A DNA stretch of 22,423 nt. It comes from JAVBNJ01 sp031551625. Lineage in GTDB: Bacteria > Bacteroidota > Bacteroidia > Bacteroidales > UBA932. Below are positions 1-8,442 of this stretch, piece by piece. The notes beneath the pieces were generated by a model. It searched no databases and was not told where the DNA came from. It saw only the letters and a program-made list of their open reading frames with translations. The stretch lies in the NCBI GenBank assembly GCA_031551625.1, contig JAVBNJ010000088.1, forward strand, positions 1 to 22,423. The letters are read 5' to 3'. Each line of letters opens with the position of its first letter. Position 1 is the first letter of the stretch. The translations under genes and the position numbers were made by a program.

Positions 1-566
1 TTGCGCAAATCGCGATGCTTGGCGCCGCCTGCTACGGTGTAATCGGCATACAAGACCGCTGTCCATTTGTTACCAAGGGGCACAGCCGCTCCGGCATCGA
101 TATGGAATTGTTCCAGCGTATAATTTCCGGGTACCGAATCGGCCAGCATAAATGGAGAACTGTAGGGATCCAGCATACCAAACCACTGTACGTTTTTCTT
201 GAAATTATAATCGTATATGAAATTTCCGTACAGATATATTTTATTCAATTTCATGTACGAAGTAGCTTGCAAGCCGTAGTTTTGTTGCGAAGCAGGGGCA
301 TATATATTCCGGTAATCGCCCTCCTCGTATTTTGCCGTACCTTGAAAAACAGAATAACCGGTTGTTTTTTCAAAAGCCGCGCTGTTGAACACCAATCCGG
401 CTGCATTATTGCCTTGTAGCCATGGGTTATACCAGGTTAGCTGCTCGAATGTGTAATAATTTTTTGTCAACGAATCCAACGGTGTTTGCGCCGCTGCTGC
501 GAATCCCAACATACACATTGCCCACCCTGCGATATATTTTTTTACGTGTTTCATAAATTGCTTCAT
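1..566 (-). CDS. DUF6850 family outer-membrane beta-barrel protein (N-terminal part, runs off window)
   Basis: Reading the minus strand from the ATG at 566 gives an uninterrupted frame of 188 codons to the window edge. It begins MKQFMKHVKKYIAGW and has a signal peptide ending around AAAAQ. The mature part is rich in aromatic residues with alternating strands (FEQLTWYNPWLQGNNAAGL; later YLYGNFIYDYNFKK), as in an outer-membrane barrel. The NPWLQGNNAAGL start and the position directly after a DUF4876 gene match my memory of DUF6850 proteins in Bacteroidales. A second in-frame ATG at 554 is an equally possible start. Only 4 bases separate it from the DUF4876 stop, so the two genes are surely co-transcribed. 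The function of the family is unknown; the C-terminus is outside the window. Confidence 0.75.
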   Translation of the reverse strand, partial: MKQFMKHVKKYIAGWAMCMLGFAAAAQTPLDSLTKNYYTFEQLTWYNPWLQGNNAAGLVFNSAAFEKTTGYSVFQGTAKYEEGDYRNIYAPASQQNYGLQATSYMKLNKIYLYGNFIYDYNFKKNVQWFGMLDPYSSPFMLADSVPGNYTLEQFHIDAGAAVPLGNKWTAVLYADYTVAGGAKHRDLR

Positions 567-570
567 GGTA

Positions 571-1749
571 TTAGGGTTTCAAATGTGGCGACGGTGCTAC
601 GTCGGTATTAAAATCAACAGTGGAATTATTGGTGTCTTGATACACGACCCTTCCATCGGGTAACGTTTCCTGCACCTTGCGGGTAACCACTTTGCCAGAG
701 TGATTGCCGCCGTGCAAGTAAGTAAACCCGGCGTCGACCGACACAGGCAAACGTTTCACATTGAGGGTTGGGCCATTTGCACATTCCACACCGTCGAATA
801 TCCAATTTTTAGCAATGTGCCAGTACTTGGTACCGCTTGTTTTTCCGGGCTCATAGCGATCCCATTTTGCCGGATTATTCAAATAATTTTTAACACCCAT
901 CGAAGGGCGAAAAATAACTACTGCCGGACTGCTTATTGATACTGAGTATGCAGTACCTTGTGCGGCAATAATACGCACCATTGCCGGCACATCGGGCGCT
1001 TTTTCGTGATTAAGGCCAGGGTAGTAAATCCCGAAATGCGCTTTCGAGAGATCCAGGTTCGAGAGGCAGCGTCCCGTGTGGTCTATCGCATTCATGGCTA
1101 TTACCGCGCTTTCGCCCGGGCCTAACGGATAGTCTTGCCCAGTGCCCGGCACCATCCATACCATGCTGAATAACGCTATAGTATCTTTCCCCTGCCACGA
1201 AAATGTATTGGACTGCCCGTTGGCCGGAGCGATAGCTCCAAAACACAACGAATCCAAATACATGTTGTATTCCGTGTTGTTGTATAATTCAAAGTACTGG
1301 TCTTTGCTGTAGTCGGCGCCATTAGCCGTTTTTGTTCCGCCATAGTATACTTCCCGGAAAATAATGCCTCCCGGAATGGCGATTTCTAAGTTAATGCCTA
1401 CACTATCAGCTACCTGGTGATTTTCGTCTACAACTCCGTCTTCCGTGAGTAGTATATCACTATTTAGTCCATTGATAATACCAACATTCGTGCGTATCGA
1501 AACCGAAGCACTATAACGCCCCGGCTCTACCTTGAATTCAACAACCCCATTGGCGTCAAAATTTTTCTGATAGCTTACCGGCATGTTTTTGTTTTGCACC
1601 AACACCGGCACATTCGTCAGGTCTGCATTTGCATAATCGAGAGGTAACACAGCCTTAATACGCAAGGTTGTGACCGTTCCGCTTTGTTCTTCTTTTAAAC
1701 AGCTACTTAAAAGAAAAACACCAAGAATAATAAAAAGTATTTTTTTCAT
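571..1749 (-). CDS. DUF4876 domain lipoprotein
   Basis: This 392-residue protein has a lipoprotein signal (MKKILFIILGVFLLSSC, lipid-attachment Cys17), so it should be anchored in a membrane, probably the outer one. Residues about 25-125 look like a beta-sandwich that resembles carboxypeptidase-regulatory-like folds (VEPGRYSASVSIRTNVG). The rest contains the REVYYGGTK and YFELYNNTEYNMYLDSLCFG stretches I associate with DUF4876, related to lamin-tail-like surface folds. It lies between a TonB receptor gene (12 bases upstream) and a DUF6850 barrel gene (4 bases downstream), so it is probably the surface lipoprotein of the same transport or binding locus. The ligand is unknown. The family call rests on recognition of the sequence and the neighbourhood, not on a search. 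Confidence 0.8.
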   Translation of the reverse strand: MKKILFIILGVFLLSSCLKEEQSGTVTTLRIKAVLPLDYANADLTNVPVLVQNKNMPVSYQKNFDANGVVEFKVEPGRYSASVSIRTNVGIINGLNSDILLTEDGVVDENHQVADSVGINLEIAIPGGIIFREVYYGGTKTANGADYSKDQYFELYNNTEYNMYLDSLCFGAIAPANGQSNTFSWQGKDTIALFSMVWMVPGTGQDYPLGPGESAVIAMNAIDHTGRCLSNLDLSKAHFGIYYPGLNHEKAPDVPAMVRIIAAQGTAYSVSISSPAVVIFRPSMGVKNYLNNPAKWDRYEPGKTSGTKYWHIAKNWIFDGVECANGPTLNVKRLPVSVDAGFTYLHGGNHSGKVVTRKVQETLPDGRVVYQDTNNSTVDFNTDVAPSPHLKP

Positions 1750-1761
1750 AAGCTCATCTGT

Positions 1762-4671
1762 TTAAAAAGAAAGTTTCACTTCGGCGCCGAAATAAATAGG
1801 CGAGTTCATATTTTGTGGATAATGCGTTACACTGTTTTCCACGCGCCCCAGCATATTCAAGAAATTGTTGGCATAGAATGACACGGTAGCAATATTACCT
1901 AATTCTTTAGTTACCCGTAAATTCAACATCGCGTAGAAAGGGTAACTTTGCCGCAAATAATATGTAGCCATATTGGTCTCATGTGTCAATTGCTCCGAAA
2001 AATTAAAACCCGGATACAACTTCTGTGCTTGCGCCAATGTTAATTGATTGCCATTTTTATCCATCACGTATACCGGGTCTACAAACTTGGTATATTGCGT
2101 GTCGTCATAAACAGCTTCGCCAGTGTGACGGATGCCGTTATTATCGGTGTAGTAAGGCAACACTTTTCCGTTGTATTCGCTGATGTTGCGCGAACGGTCT
2201 AAGAATACCATTTGCACACCCAGTGTAACCACCATGCGGATTTTAGGGATATGGGTAATAAAACGCACATTCGTATTCAACCGTTCATCAATGGATCCCG
2301 TTGCCATACCAACACTTCCGGCATAGATACCCACAAACGAATATACTTTATTGTTGATGGTTGTGCTGGGTAACAACGATGTCAAAGCTGTATTTTCACG
2401 ACGTATGCACATGTATGCGCCATCAATATTTATGGAAGTATTAATGGCTTTTAGAGTACCGAGGTCCAACGTGTATTCAATACCCCATTTGCTTTGTTGA
2501 ATACTGTTTTGCGGCACAGAATAACTGATAAATGTAGTATCGCTTATTTTTGGCAGTGGCGCACCGTCAACCAATATTTCACCATTGCTGTAAACAGGCT
2601 GTTTGCCCGATGGAACCGGCACCTCTGTTGGTACTCCATTGACTAGTTGATAGCCGTAGCGCGTGTAGTAGAACGGGTCGTAGTAGGTCGAAAAACCATA
2701 GCCATTACTAAGTTTTTCGTTATAGTACACTACGCTGCCTGAAACATTCCCAATTGTAAAATCCGTACCGATTTCTACTTTCCGGCTCTTCTGCAATTTT
2801 AATTCCGGATTGCTCGTCTTATCTACTCGCTTGGTAGTAAACACTGCCAGCCCATAGCCATTAGCGTCGATATCGTTGTAGGAGTATGATACTTTATCAA
2901 GATAAGCCGGTTCGGGGTACAGGTAAATCATCGACGGCATTTTGTAGTCGAGGCCCCAGCCGCCACGAATCGAAAGCTCTTTGAACCCTTCGGGTTTTTC
3001 AAGAATTGTATAACGCATGTTGATACGCGGCTCCCACGCTGTCAGCTCGTCCATTTTAAATTTGTCGTTTGGTAAAATGCTATTCATGCGAACACCTGCC
3101 TGTATTTCCAAGTTGGTAGTTCCAATCGGGAAATTTACTTTGTCTTCCACAAAAAAAGTATAGCGGTTCAGGTAGGGAATATCTTTGTACGAACGCTCAC
3201 GCAATGTGTTATTGTTTCCGCCGGCATCGGGCGGATAGTAAGGGTTGAACTGTTTTCCTTCCCCTTCGTTTCCTTGTGTGTTCCACTCGGCGCCAATTAA
3301 GACTTTGTTAAGCACGTTGCCGTATTTACCATACAAATTCGCTGTTAGTTTCGATTGGAAATCTATCGGCAAACCGTCTATAGTAACATCAGAGTAGTAT
3401 TGTGGCAGTGTGAAAAAACCTACATTTTCACCCGATTCCAAAGAAGTAGACATAGGCATTCGTCCGGGAGAACGGTATTTTTTTTCGCGCGAATACTGTT
3501 TCGATACATTACCCGCCACTAAATATTCGACATTGGTAATCCACGATTTATTAATCATCCAGCGGCCGTTGATGTTCAAATGCACACCGGTGTTCCGCTC
3601 GGTCGATATATTTCCGAGGAAATTATCGGGGTCGTCTTTCACGTCGGCATTGCTGTAGATGGCCGACAACCGTGCATTGAATGTAGTCTTCTTAAATCTG
3701 TTGGAATATCCGACTTGGGTATTGATGCGATTATAGGACTTGGCTGGTGTACGTGGGTCTTCGTACGACAACGAATAGTCGACATTGAAGTTCAGCGCAC
3801 CGGCTTTTTCTCCCAATCTAAGTCCTTTGCCCAACGCCATTTGTTTCAGCAAAGGATCGGCTTTGAACCGCACCTCCCAAGGCGTAACACCCGCTTTTGT
3901 TTTTACGATTACGGCTCCCGACGTCATATTGCCATACTCTACCGACGCAATACCGCGTATCACTTCGATGGATTCAATATTGTCTGTCGCAATTTGCCGC
4001 GCGTCAATTCCCGAACCGGCAGTGGATGCAACCGAGGTAGTGGCATCGGTAGTGGTCGATGTCCCCGATTTGAGCACTTGCATATTCGCATCGTTAGACA
4101 TAGCGGCTCCGTCAACAATTATCGCCGTACCTAAAGAATTAGTTGCATCGTTGGTTTTGATTTCGCGAATCGTCAATTTATTTACCGTGTTCAACGACGG
4201 GTTTTGGGTAAGGTTACCCGGTAACAGCTGCAACACATCTTTAATACTTGATGGCTGCACATGCTCCAATGCTTGCTGCCCAATGCGCGACGAGCTGTTC
4301 ATCCCTTTGCCGCCGGAAGCCACCAACACCACTTCTTGTAATTTCAGGCTTTGCTCGCGAATACTCCACTCGCCACCTACTAAATTTTTAGTTAAATCGA
4401 TGGGAAATTCACTGATTTCGTAGCCCAGCAACGATATTTCGAGCGTGTAACGTCCGGCAGGAATATTTTTCAATACAAAATGTCCCTCGCCATCGGTTGC
4501 ACCCCACAGCCCTATTTCTTTAAGTGCAATGGTAGCCATGGCAACGGGCTTCTCGCTGTCGGCGTCTTTTACCACGCCCTCCAGCAAAACCCGCGAAGCT
4601 GTTTGCTGTGCATGTATGGCACTACTGCCACACATGCACAACACCGCTATAATAAAGGCAACCTTTTTCAT
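1762..4671 (-). CDS. TonB-dependent receptor with carboxypeptidase-regulatory-like N-domain
   Basis: This is a 969-residue outer-membrane receptor for energised import. Residues 1-21 are a signal peptide ending in SAIHAQQ. Residues about 28-105 form a carboxypeptidase-regulatory-like domain (GVVKDADSEKPVAMATIAL; PAGRYTLEISLLGYE). A plug domain follows at about 115-260, with LQEVVLVASGG, IIVDGAAM and NIESIEVIRGIASVEYGN. The rest is a barrel ending in GAEVKLSF, with the terminal Phe usual for outer-membrane barrels. It has no SusD partner beside it, which argues against a classical glycan Sus locus. It is followed by DUF4876 and DUF6850 genes and preceded, 20 bases away, by a BACON/LRR lipoprotein. 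The substrate cannot be read from sequence; metal, heme or peptide would all fit. Confidence 0.93.
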   Translation of the reverse strand: MKKVAFIIAVLCMCGSSAIHAQQTASRVLLEGVVKDADSEKPVAMATIALKEIGLWGATDGEGHFVLKNIPAGRYTLEISLLGYEISEFPIDLTKNLVGGEWSIREQSLKLQEVVLVASGGKGMNSSSRIGQQALEHVQPSSIKDVLQLLPGNLTQNPSLNTVNKLTIREIKTNDATNSLGTAIIVDGAAMSNDANMQVLKSGTSTTTDATTSVASTAGSGIDARQIATDNIESIEVIRGIASVEYGNMTSGAVIVKTKAGVTPWEVRFKADPLLKQMALGKGLRLGEKAGALNFNVDYSLSYEDPRTPAKSYNRINTQVGYSNRFKKTTFNARLSAIYSNADVKDDPDNFLGNISTERNTGVHLNINGRWMINKSWITNVEYLVAGNVSKQYSREKKYRSPGRMPMSTSLESGENVGFFTLPQYYSDVTIDGLPIDFQSKLTANLYGKYGNVLNKVLIGAEWNTQGNEGEGKQFNPYYPPDAGGNNNTLRERSYKDIPYLNRYTFFVEDKVNFPIGTTNLEIQAGVRMNSILPNDKFKMDELTAWEPRINMRYTILEKPEGFKELSIRGGWGLDYKMPSMIYLYPEPAYLDKVSYSYNDIDANGYGLAVFTTKRVDKTSNPELKLQKSRKVEIGTDFTIGNVSGSVVYYNEKLSNGYGFSTYYDPFYYTRYGYQLVNGVPTEVPVPSGKQPVYSNGEILVDGAPLPKISDTTFISYSVPQNSIQQSKWGIEYTLDLGTLKAINTSINIDGAYMCIRRENTALTSLLPSTTINNKVYSFVGIYAGSVGMATGSIDERLNTNVRFITHIPKIRMVVTLGVQMVFLDRSRNISEYNGKVLPYYTDNNGIRHTGEAVYDDTQYTKFVDPVYVMDKNGNQLTLAQAQKLYPGFNFSEQLTHETNMATYYLRQSYPFYAMLNLRVTKELGNIATVSFYANNFLNMLGRVENSVTHYPQNMNSPIYFGAEVKLSF

Positions 4672-4691
4672 AGGTTAGTTTCGTTTGTTAG

Positions 4692-6260
4692 TTAGTCACA
4701 ATTAGTAAAACCGAATCCTGTTCGCTGTGGGCAAATATAACTTGCAGGAGTCCATGTGCTCCATTTGGCATGTGCTTTAACCTCCGCAGGTATTTCACCA
4801 CTCAATTGATTTGTCTGAATACGAAGTTGTCCGCATTTGGAAGTAATGTTTGCCCATGATGCTGGAATGCTTCCGGTAAAATTACATTCATACAGATGAA
4901 TACTTACGCTTGCTTTAGTCGTATTGGTTATCGTACCAATAGAAGTTGGAAGTGGGCCGGTAAGTTTTGAATTTTTATGTAATAAAATAGTGCCAACATC
5001 CGGCCAGTTACCAAATATTTCGGGCAAACTGGTAATTTGTGTGTTAAAGCAATTAAAGTTTTGCATGGCTATACAGTTTCGTAATTCTAAAGGCAATGAA
5101 GTAATCCTTGTTCCCGATATATTAAAGTCGGTCATTTTTGTCAACAAACCTATTTCGGCTGGCACGGCTCCCGTTACGTCCATGGTGTCGGAAGTAGCAT
5201 TCAACAAGAATTTCTCCATATTTACTAAGTTGCCAATAGTACTTGGTATGGTGCCGGAAAGATTATTATTGGTTAATGTAACAAAGCGTAGTTTGGTCAA
5301 ATACCAGAACCGTTCGGGAATAGCGCCGTTTAATTGCCCTTTACCCGAACCGCTGGACATTACAAAAGCTTTCAACTCGTTCAAATCACCAATGCTTTCA
5401 GGGATATAAGCATTAGTTACACTTGCAGGGATAACACCCGACGCAAACCAAATTGAGTCTACACGTCCTTGCGCATTAACACGTACACCTTTCCATGCGG
5501 TGTTGGTTCCCGACGTAGGCAGTGGAGCATTGAGATTCCATGTAACCGAACTGGCGAATTGAGCCATGCCTGTGGCATTATAAAAATCAACCAAAGCCAA
5601 GCTATCGGTTGTGCGACTGTACGTTTTTGTGGCTACTTGCGACACAGTAACTGTGCTGCTCAGGTTAAATGCACTTACCACAATCGTGGCGGTGCGTGCA
5701 TTGGCAGTGGTGTTAGGCGCAAGCGTTACCGTTACTGTTTCGGAAGCCGTACCTGCACTCGGGCTGATTTGGCACCATGTGCCGCTTGATGTAGCCGACC
5801 ACGAAGTGTTTGTGGTAACAACGAAAGATTTAGTTGAGCCTTCGGCAATCACGCCGCTAATAGTGGTGGGGGCTACTGTTAATTCGGCAGCAAAACCAAA
5901 CTGGGTAACCGAAACCGTGCCTTGCAACGAGCCTGCCACTACAGTTATAGTAGCCGTGCGCGAAGTCGATTCCATGCTCGGGTCAATGGTTACTACAATG
6001 CTTTGTGCACCCTCGCCCGAAGCCAGTCCTATGTGGCACCATTCCCTGTCCGAAACGGCAGACCAAGCGGTATTGGTTGTAATAGTAAACGAGGCAGTGC
6101 CTCCCTCAACGGGGATTCCTTTAATTTCTGTGGTCGATAATTCCAACGTATCCACCGGCGTGTCTTTTTTACACGAAACGAATACAAGCGTTGCTAACAC
6201 CAGTACAAAAGTGCTAGCTGTTCGCAGAAATGAGTAGTTTTTAAAACGATTTGTTTTCAT
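4692..6260 (-). CDS. Lipoprotein with two BACON domains and a leucine-rich-repeat domain
   Basis: This 522-residue protein has a long lipoprotein signal with Cys30 in LVFVSCKKD. Residues about 38-122 and 128-211 are two BACON domains, shown by the repeated pattern of a conserved start (LELSTTEIKGIPVEGG; LTVAPTTISGVIAEG), NTAWSA or NTSWSA, and TRTATI-like strands ending in VSVTQFG or VTVSQVA. Residues about 275-500 are leucine-rich repeats of the type LxxLxxxxLxxNNLSGTIPxxIG, similar to plant-type LRRs. BACON domains are often near carbohydrate- or mucin-binding proteins. It is the first gene of the minus-strand run and likely displays a binding surface next to the TonB receptor. The C-terminus (SYICPQRTGFGFTNCD) has no obvious sorting signal. 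Confidence 0.88.
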   Translation of the reverse strand: MKTNRFKNYSFLRTASTFVLVLATLVFVSCKKDTPVDTLELSTTEIKGIPVEGGTASFTITTNTAWSAVSDREWCHIGLASGEGAQSIVVTIDPSMESTSRTATITVVAGSLQGTVSVTQFGFAAELTVAPTTISGVIAEGSTKSFVVTTNTSWSATSSGTWCQISPSAGTASETVTVTLAPNTTANARTATIVVSAFNLSSTVTVSQVATKTYSRTTDSLALVDFYNATGMAQFASSVTWNLNAPLPTSGTNTAWKGVRVNAQGRVDSIWFASGVIPASVTNAYIPESIGDLNELKAFVMSSGSGKGQLNGAIPERFWYLTKLRFVTLTNNNLSGTIPSTIGNLVNMEKFLLNATSDTMDVTGAVPAEIGLLTKMTDFNISGTRITSLPLELRNCIAMQNFNCFNTQITSLPEIFGNWPDVGTILLHKNSKLTGPLPTSIGTITNTTKASVSIHLYECNFTGSIPASWANITSKCGQLRIQTNQLSGEIPAEVKAHAKWSTWTPASYICPQRTGFGFTNCD

Positions 6261-6300
6261 AACATAGTATTTTTTAGTTTATAAAAATGTATATATTAAA

Positions 6301-6331
6301 TTTGTAAATCCTAATAAATGTTGTAATTTTG
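6301..6331 (+). promoter_or_regulatory. Bacteroidales-type promoter for a candidate small RNA
   Basis: TTTG at 6301-6304, a 19-bp spacer and TAATTTTG at 6324-6331 match the Bacteroidota sigma consensus TTTG-N19-TAnnTTTG. It points rightward, away from the BACON/LRR gene, into a highly structured stretch with no open frame, so it probably drives a non-coding RNA. Confidence 0.6.
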
Positions 6332-6335
6332 CTTC

Positions 6336-6470
6336 CTCTCACAAACAAAGGTGCCACAACACCAACAAAAGGCTATGGCCTCTGTCGTGGTGTTGTGGCA
6401 CCTTTATAATTTAGCGGGGTGAGAGCCGCTACTTTAAGACAGGGGTTTTTTATTCCCTGCTTCTTTTAAT
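6336..6470 (+). ncRNA. Candidate structured small RNA
   Basis: Just after a good promoter lies a nested fold. CTCTCAC (6336-6342) pairs with GTGAGAG (6419-6425). Inside it an exact 18-bp inverted repeat, AAAGGTGCCACAACACCA at 6347-6364, pairs with 6388-6405. Inside that AGGC/GCCT (6370-6381) forms a tip hairpin. A possible terminator, CAGGG/CCCTG at 6440-6459 followed by a T-rich stretch, ends it. There is no coding frame of note. The layout of promoter, long rod-like RNA and terminator recalls regulatory RNAs such as 6S RNA, but I cannot assign a family. An alternative is a stem-loop repeat element or a strong terminator only. Confidence 0.45.
6440..6470 (+). terminator. Possible intrinsic terminator of the candidate small RNA
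   Basis: CAGGG at 6440-6444 and CCCTG at 6455-6459 form a 5-bp GC-rich stem with a T-rich 10-base loop. It is followed by CTTCTTTTAAT on the plus strand. The stem is short, so strength is uncertain. Confidence 0.4.
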
Positions 6471-6474
6471 GTTA

Positions 6475-6505
6475 ATAAAAAGCCGACTATTTCAAAATAA
6501 TCGGC
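6475..6505 (-). terminator. Intrinsic terminator of the His-rich membrane protein gene
   Basis: GCCGA (6482-6486) pairs with TCGGC (6501-6505), and the stem continues through ATTT/AAAT-type pairs around a small loop. On the minus strand it is followed by TTTTTATT. The stem overlaps the stop codon of the minus-strand gene at 6492-6494. Confidence 0.7.
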
Positions 6506-6887
6506 ATGAATTTATGTAAATACTTATATTTTCAACTCTCTCCTCAATAGAAGGTGATCGCGGTGAAAATATACAGAACTTATATGTCGGAATAATTAAT
6601 TTATCCGGTAGTTTTTCGTGTAACGATTTATAGGCTTTCCTGAACAATATGCAACCCATCCATCCGGCAACAATAATTACAAAAAATAATGATAGCCCCT
6701 GTATGGAATGGAACATGGCCGTAGAATGCTGATGCGTTTGTCCGTTGGCCTTGGCAAAAGGATGACTATGCGTCATCAGAATACCATGTACTTTGTGGGC
6801 ATGCGTATAGGTTGTGGACACTCCGTAGTACCCCAAGAACAACACGACAAACAGACAACCCAGTAGGTTTTTTAAATAAACATTCAC
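6492..6887 (-). CDS. Small His-rich two-helix membrane protein
   Basis: This 131-residue protein has a hydrophobic helix at about 6-26 and a second at about 65-86 (LSLFFVIIVAGWMGCILF). Between them is a His-rich loop, THAHKVHGILMTHSHPF then QTHQHS, with eight His in about 28 residues. The C-terminal 45 residues are polar. With this layout the His loop is expected in the periplasm and could bind zinc or another transition metal. Similar short proteins with HTH and HSHPF motifs occur in Bacteroidales; I know no established function. It has its own promoter and terminator, so it is a single-gene unit. Metal binding is inferred from composition only. Confidence 0.75.
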   Translation of the reverse strand: MNVYLKNLLGCLFVVLFLGYYGVSTTYTHAHKVHGILMTHSHPFAKANGQTHQHSTAMFHSIQGLSLFFVIIVAGWMGCILFRKAYKSLHEKLPDKLIIPTYKFCIFSPRSPSIEERVENISIYINSCRLF

Positions 6888-6921
6888 AAAATAATCGGTT
6901 TACTTATTGCAAAATCTGCAG

Positions 6922-6952
6922 CAAATTTACATATCTTTTTGAAAAAAACAAA
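6922..6952 (-). promoter_or_regulatory. Promoter for the His-rich membrane protein gene
   Basis: On the minus strand, TTTG (plus 6949-6952), a 19-bp spacer and TAAATTTG (plus 6922-6929) match the Bacteroidota promoter exactly. The start codon lies about 35 bases downstream. Confidence 0.7.
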
Positions 6953-7036
6953 CGTTTTGGAAAATAAATTTCACTTGTATCGCATTTTATTGGTAACTAA
7001 AAAAATTAAATACTTCTATTTTACCTATTTGTTGTA

Positions 7037-7068
7037 ATTGTGTAAAAAATAAAAACAGGCGAACTTTG
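7037..7068 (+). promoter_or_regulatory. Likely promoter of the porin-imelysin-oxidoreductase operon
   Basis: ATTG at 7037-7040, a 20-bp spacer and GAACTTTG at 7061-7068 (consensus TAnnTTTG with one mismatch) lie 21 bases before the porin start. The following GCACTCC resembles the stretch after the promoter at 13672-13703. Confidence 0.55.
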
Positions 7069-7089
7069 CACTCCTAAAATATAAGTTCT

Positions 7090-8364
7090 ATGCAACGAAA
7101 CCTGTTTTTATTGATTTTTTTTTCAACTATAACTTTAGTTATTACTGCCCAACCCGATACCACAACCAGATCTTCACGTTTTCAGTTTGGAGGTTACGGA
7201 GAAGTTGTCTTGCAACGTATGTTTTACAGCGATAATGTAGCGCGCTACGCCTACCCTGAGAGCTATGCCGGTAGTGCGCACGGGCGTTTCGATTTGCCCC
7301 ATGTGGTGCTATATGCCGCCTACGATTTCGGGCGCGGATGGAAAGTCTCAATGGAATTGGAATACGAACACGGGGGCGCCGGTGTAACCTACGAAATTGA
7401 AAATGCCGAAACCGGCGAATACGAAACGGAAATCGAAAAAGGCGGCGAAGTGGCGGTCGAACAATTCTGGATCGAAAAGAGCTTTGCCACGTGGGCGAAC
7501 CTGCGAATGGGACACGTCATTGTTCCGGTAGGATTGACTAATGTATACCACCTGCCTACCGAATTTTTCTCGGCATTGCGCCCCGAAGAAGAATCTTCGA
7601 TCCTGCCTTGCACGTGGCACGAAACCGGTGTGAGCTTGTGGGGCCGTGCCGGCGCCTGGCGCTACGAAGCGCAGTTTCTGGCAGGACTCGATGCCGAACG
7701 TTTCAGCAATGCTAACTGGATTGCCGGCGGATCAGTATCGCCCTACGAGTTTAAAATCGCCAATGTATATGCCGGTGCAGCCCGCCTCGATAACTTCTCA
7801 GTAAAAGGACTGCGTATGGGCTTGAGTGGTTATTATGGTTACAGCGCTATCAATAGTCTGAAAGCAGAGCGTTACGAAAACCGCGGGGTGAAAGGGATTG
7901 TTACCATCGGATCGTTCGACGCCGTGTACAATGACTACAATGTATTGGCCCGCGGCAACGTGATGTATGGTCATTTAGGCGGCTCCTACGATATTTCAAT
8001 GATCAATAAACGCTTGCCATCTGCCAGCCCGTCGCCGCGAACCGATGTGGCGTCCGACGTATTGAGCTACTATATAGAGGCGGGATATGATTTGCTGTCG
8101 TTCTTCGGCAATCGCACGTATAAAGGCGATAAATTGTATGTATACGGACACTATGGTTATTATAACTCCATGTACAAAACGGCCGACGGCATTGCCCAAA
8201 AAGGGTGGGCCGAAAGAACCATTATGAGCGTCGGGTTGAATTATTTCCCGATGAAAGAATTGGTCATCAAAGCCGAATATGCATTCCGTAAACTTAATGC
8301 GCCCTACAACAACGAGCCGACTATTTCGCTGGCCGTTGGCTATTCGGGCTTATTTATAAAGTAA
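7090..8364 (+). CDS. Porin-like outer-membrane beta-barrel protein
   Basis: This 424-residue protein has a signal peptide (MQRNLFLLIFF...ITAQ) and then alternating aromatic and polar strands through to the C-terminus. FQFGGYGEVVLQRMF at the mature start, the acidic ELEYEHGG and EKGGEVAVEQFWIEKSF, and NLRMGHVIVPVGLTN are typical of phosphate-selective (OprO/P-like) porins of Bacteroidota. It probably lets small ions or solutes across the outer membrane. It is the first gene of a run with imelysin, di-heme oxidoreductase and a cytochrome c synthase, so the solute may relate to iron or another metal. The family is fairly sure; the substrate is not. Confidence 0.82.
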   Translation: MQRNLFLLIFFSTITLVITAQPDTTTRSSRFQFGGYGEVVLQRMFYSDNVARYAYPESYAGSAHGRFDLPHVVLYAAYDFGRGWKVSMELEYEHGGAGVTYEIENAETGEYETEIEKGGEVAVEQFWIEKSFATWANLRMGHVIVPVGLTNVYHLPTEFFSALRPEEESSILPCTWHETGVSLWGRAGAWRYEAQFLAGLDAERFSNANWIAGGSVSPYEFKIANVYAGAARLDNFSVKGLRMGLSGYYGYSAINSLKAERYENRGVKGIVTIGSFDAVYNDYNVLARGNVMYGHLGGSYDISMINKRLPSASPSPRTDVASDVLSYYIEAGYDLLSFFGNRTYKGDKLYVYGHYGYYNSMYKTADGIAQKGWAERTIMSVGLNYFPMKELVIKAEYAFRKLNAPYNNEPTISLAVGYSGLFIK

Positions 8365-8373
8365 AATACCTAC

Positions 8374-8401
8374 CCTAACAGAGGATTTAATCCGTGTTAG
8401 G
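8374..8401 (+). promoter_or_regulatory. Intergenic mRNA stem-loop between porin and imelysin genes
   Basis: CCTAACA (8374-8380) pairs with TGTTAGG (8395-8401), and an inner GGAT/ATCC hairpin lies within it. No T-run follows on the plus strand (ATTAAAAAAC), so it is more likely an mRNA stabiliser or partial attenuator than a full terminator. Confidence 0.5.
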
Positions 8402-8442
8402 ATTAAAAAACAATTGTTATATATTATAAAAACTAAAAAAAT

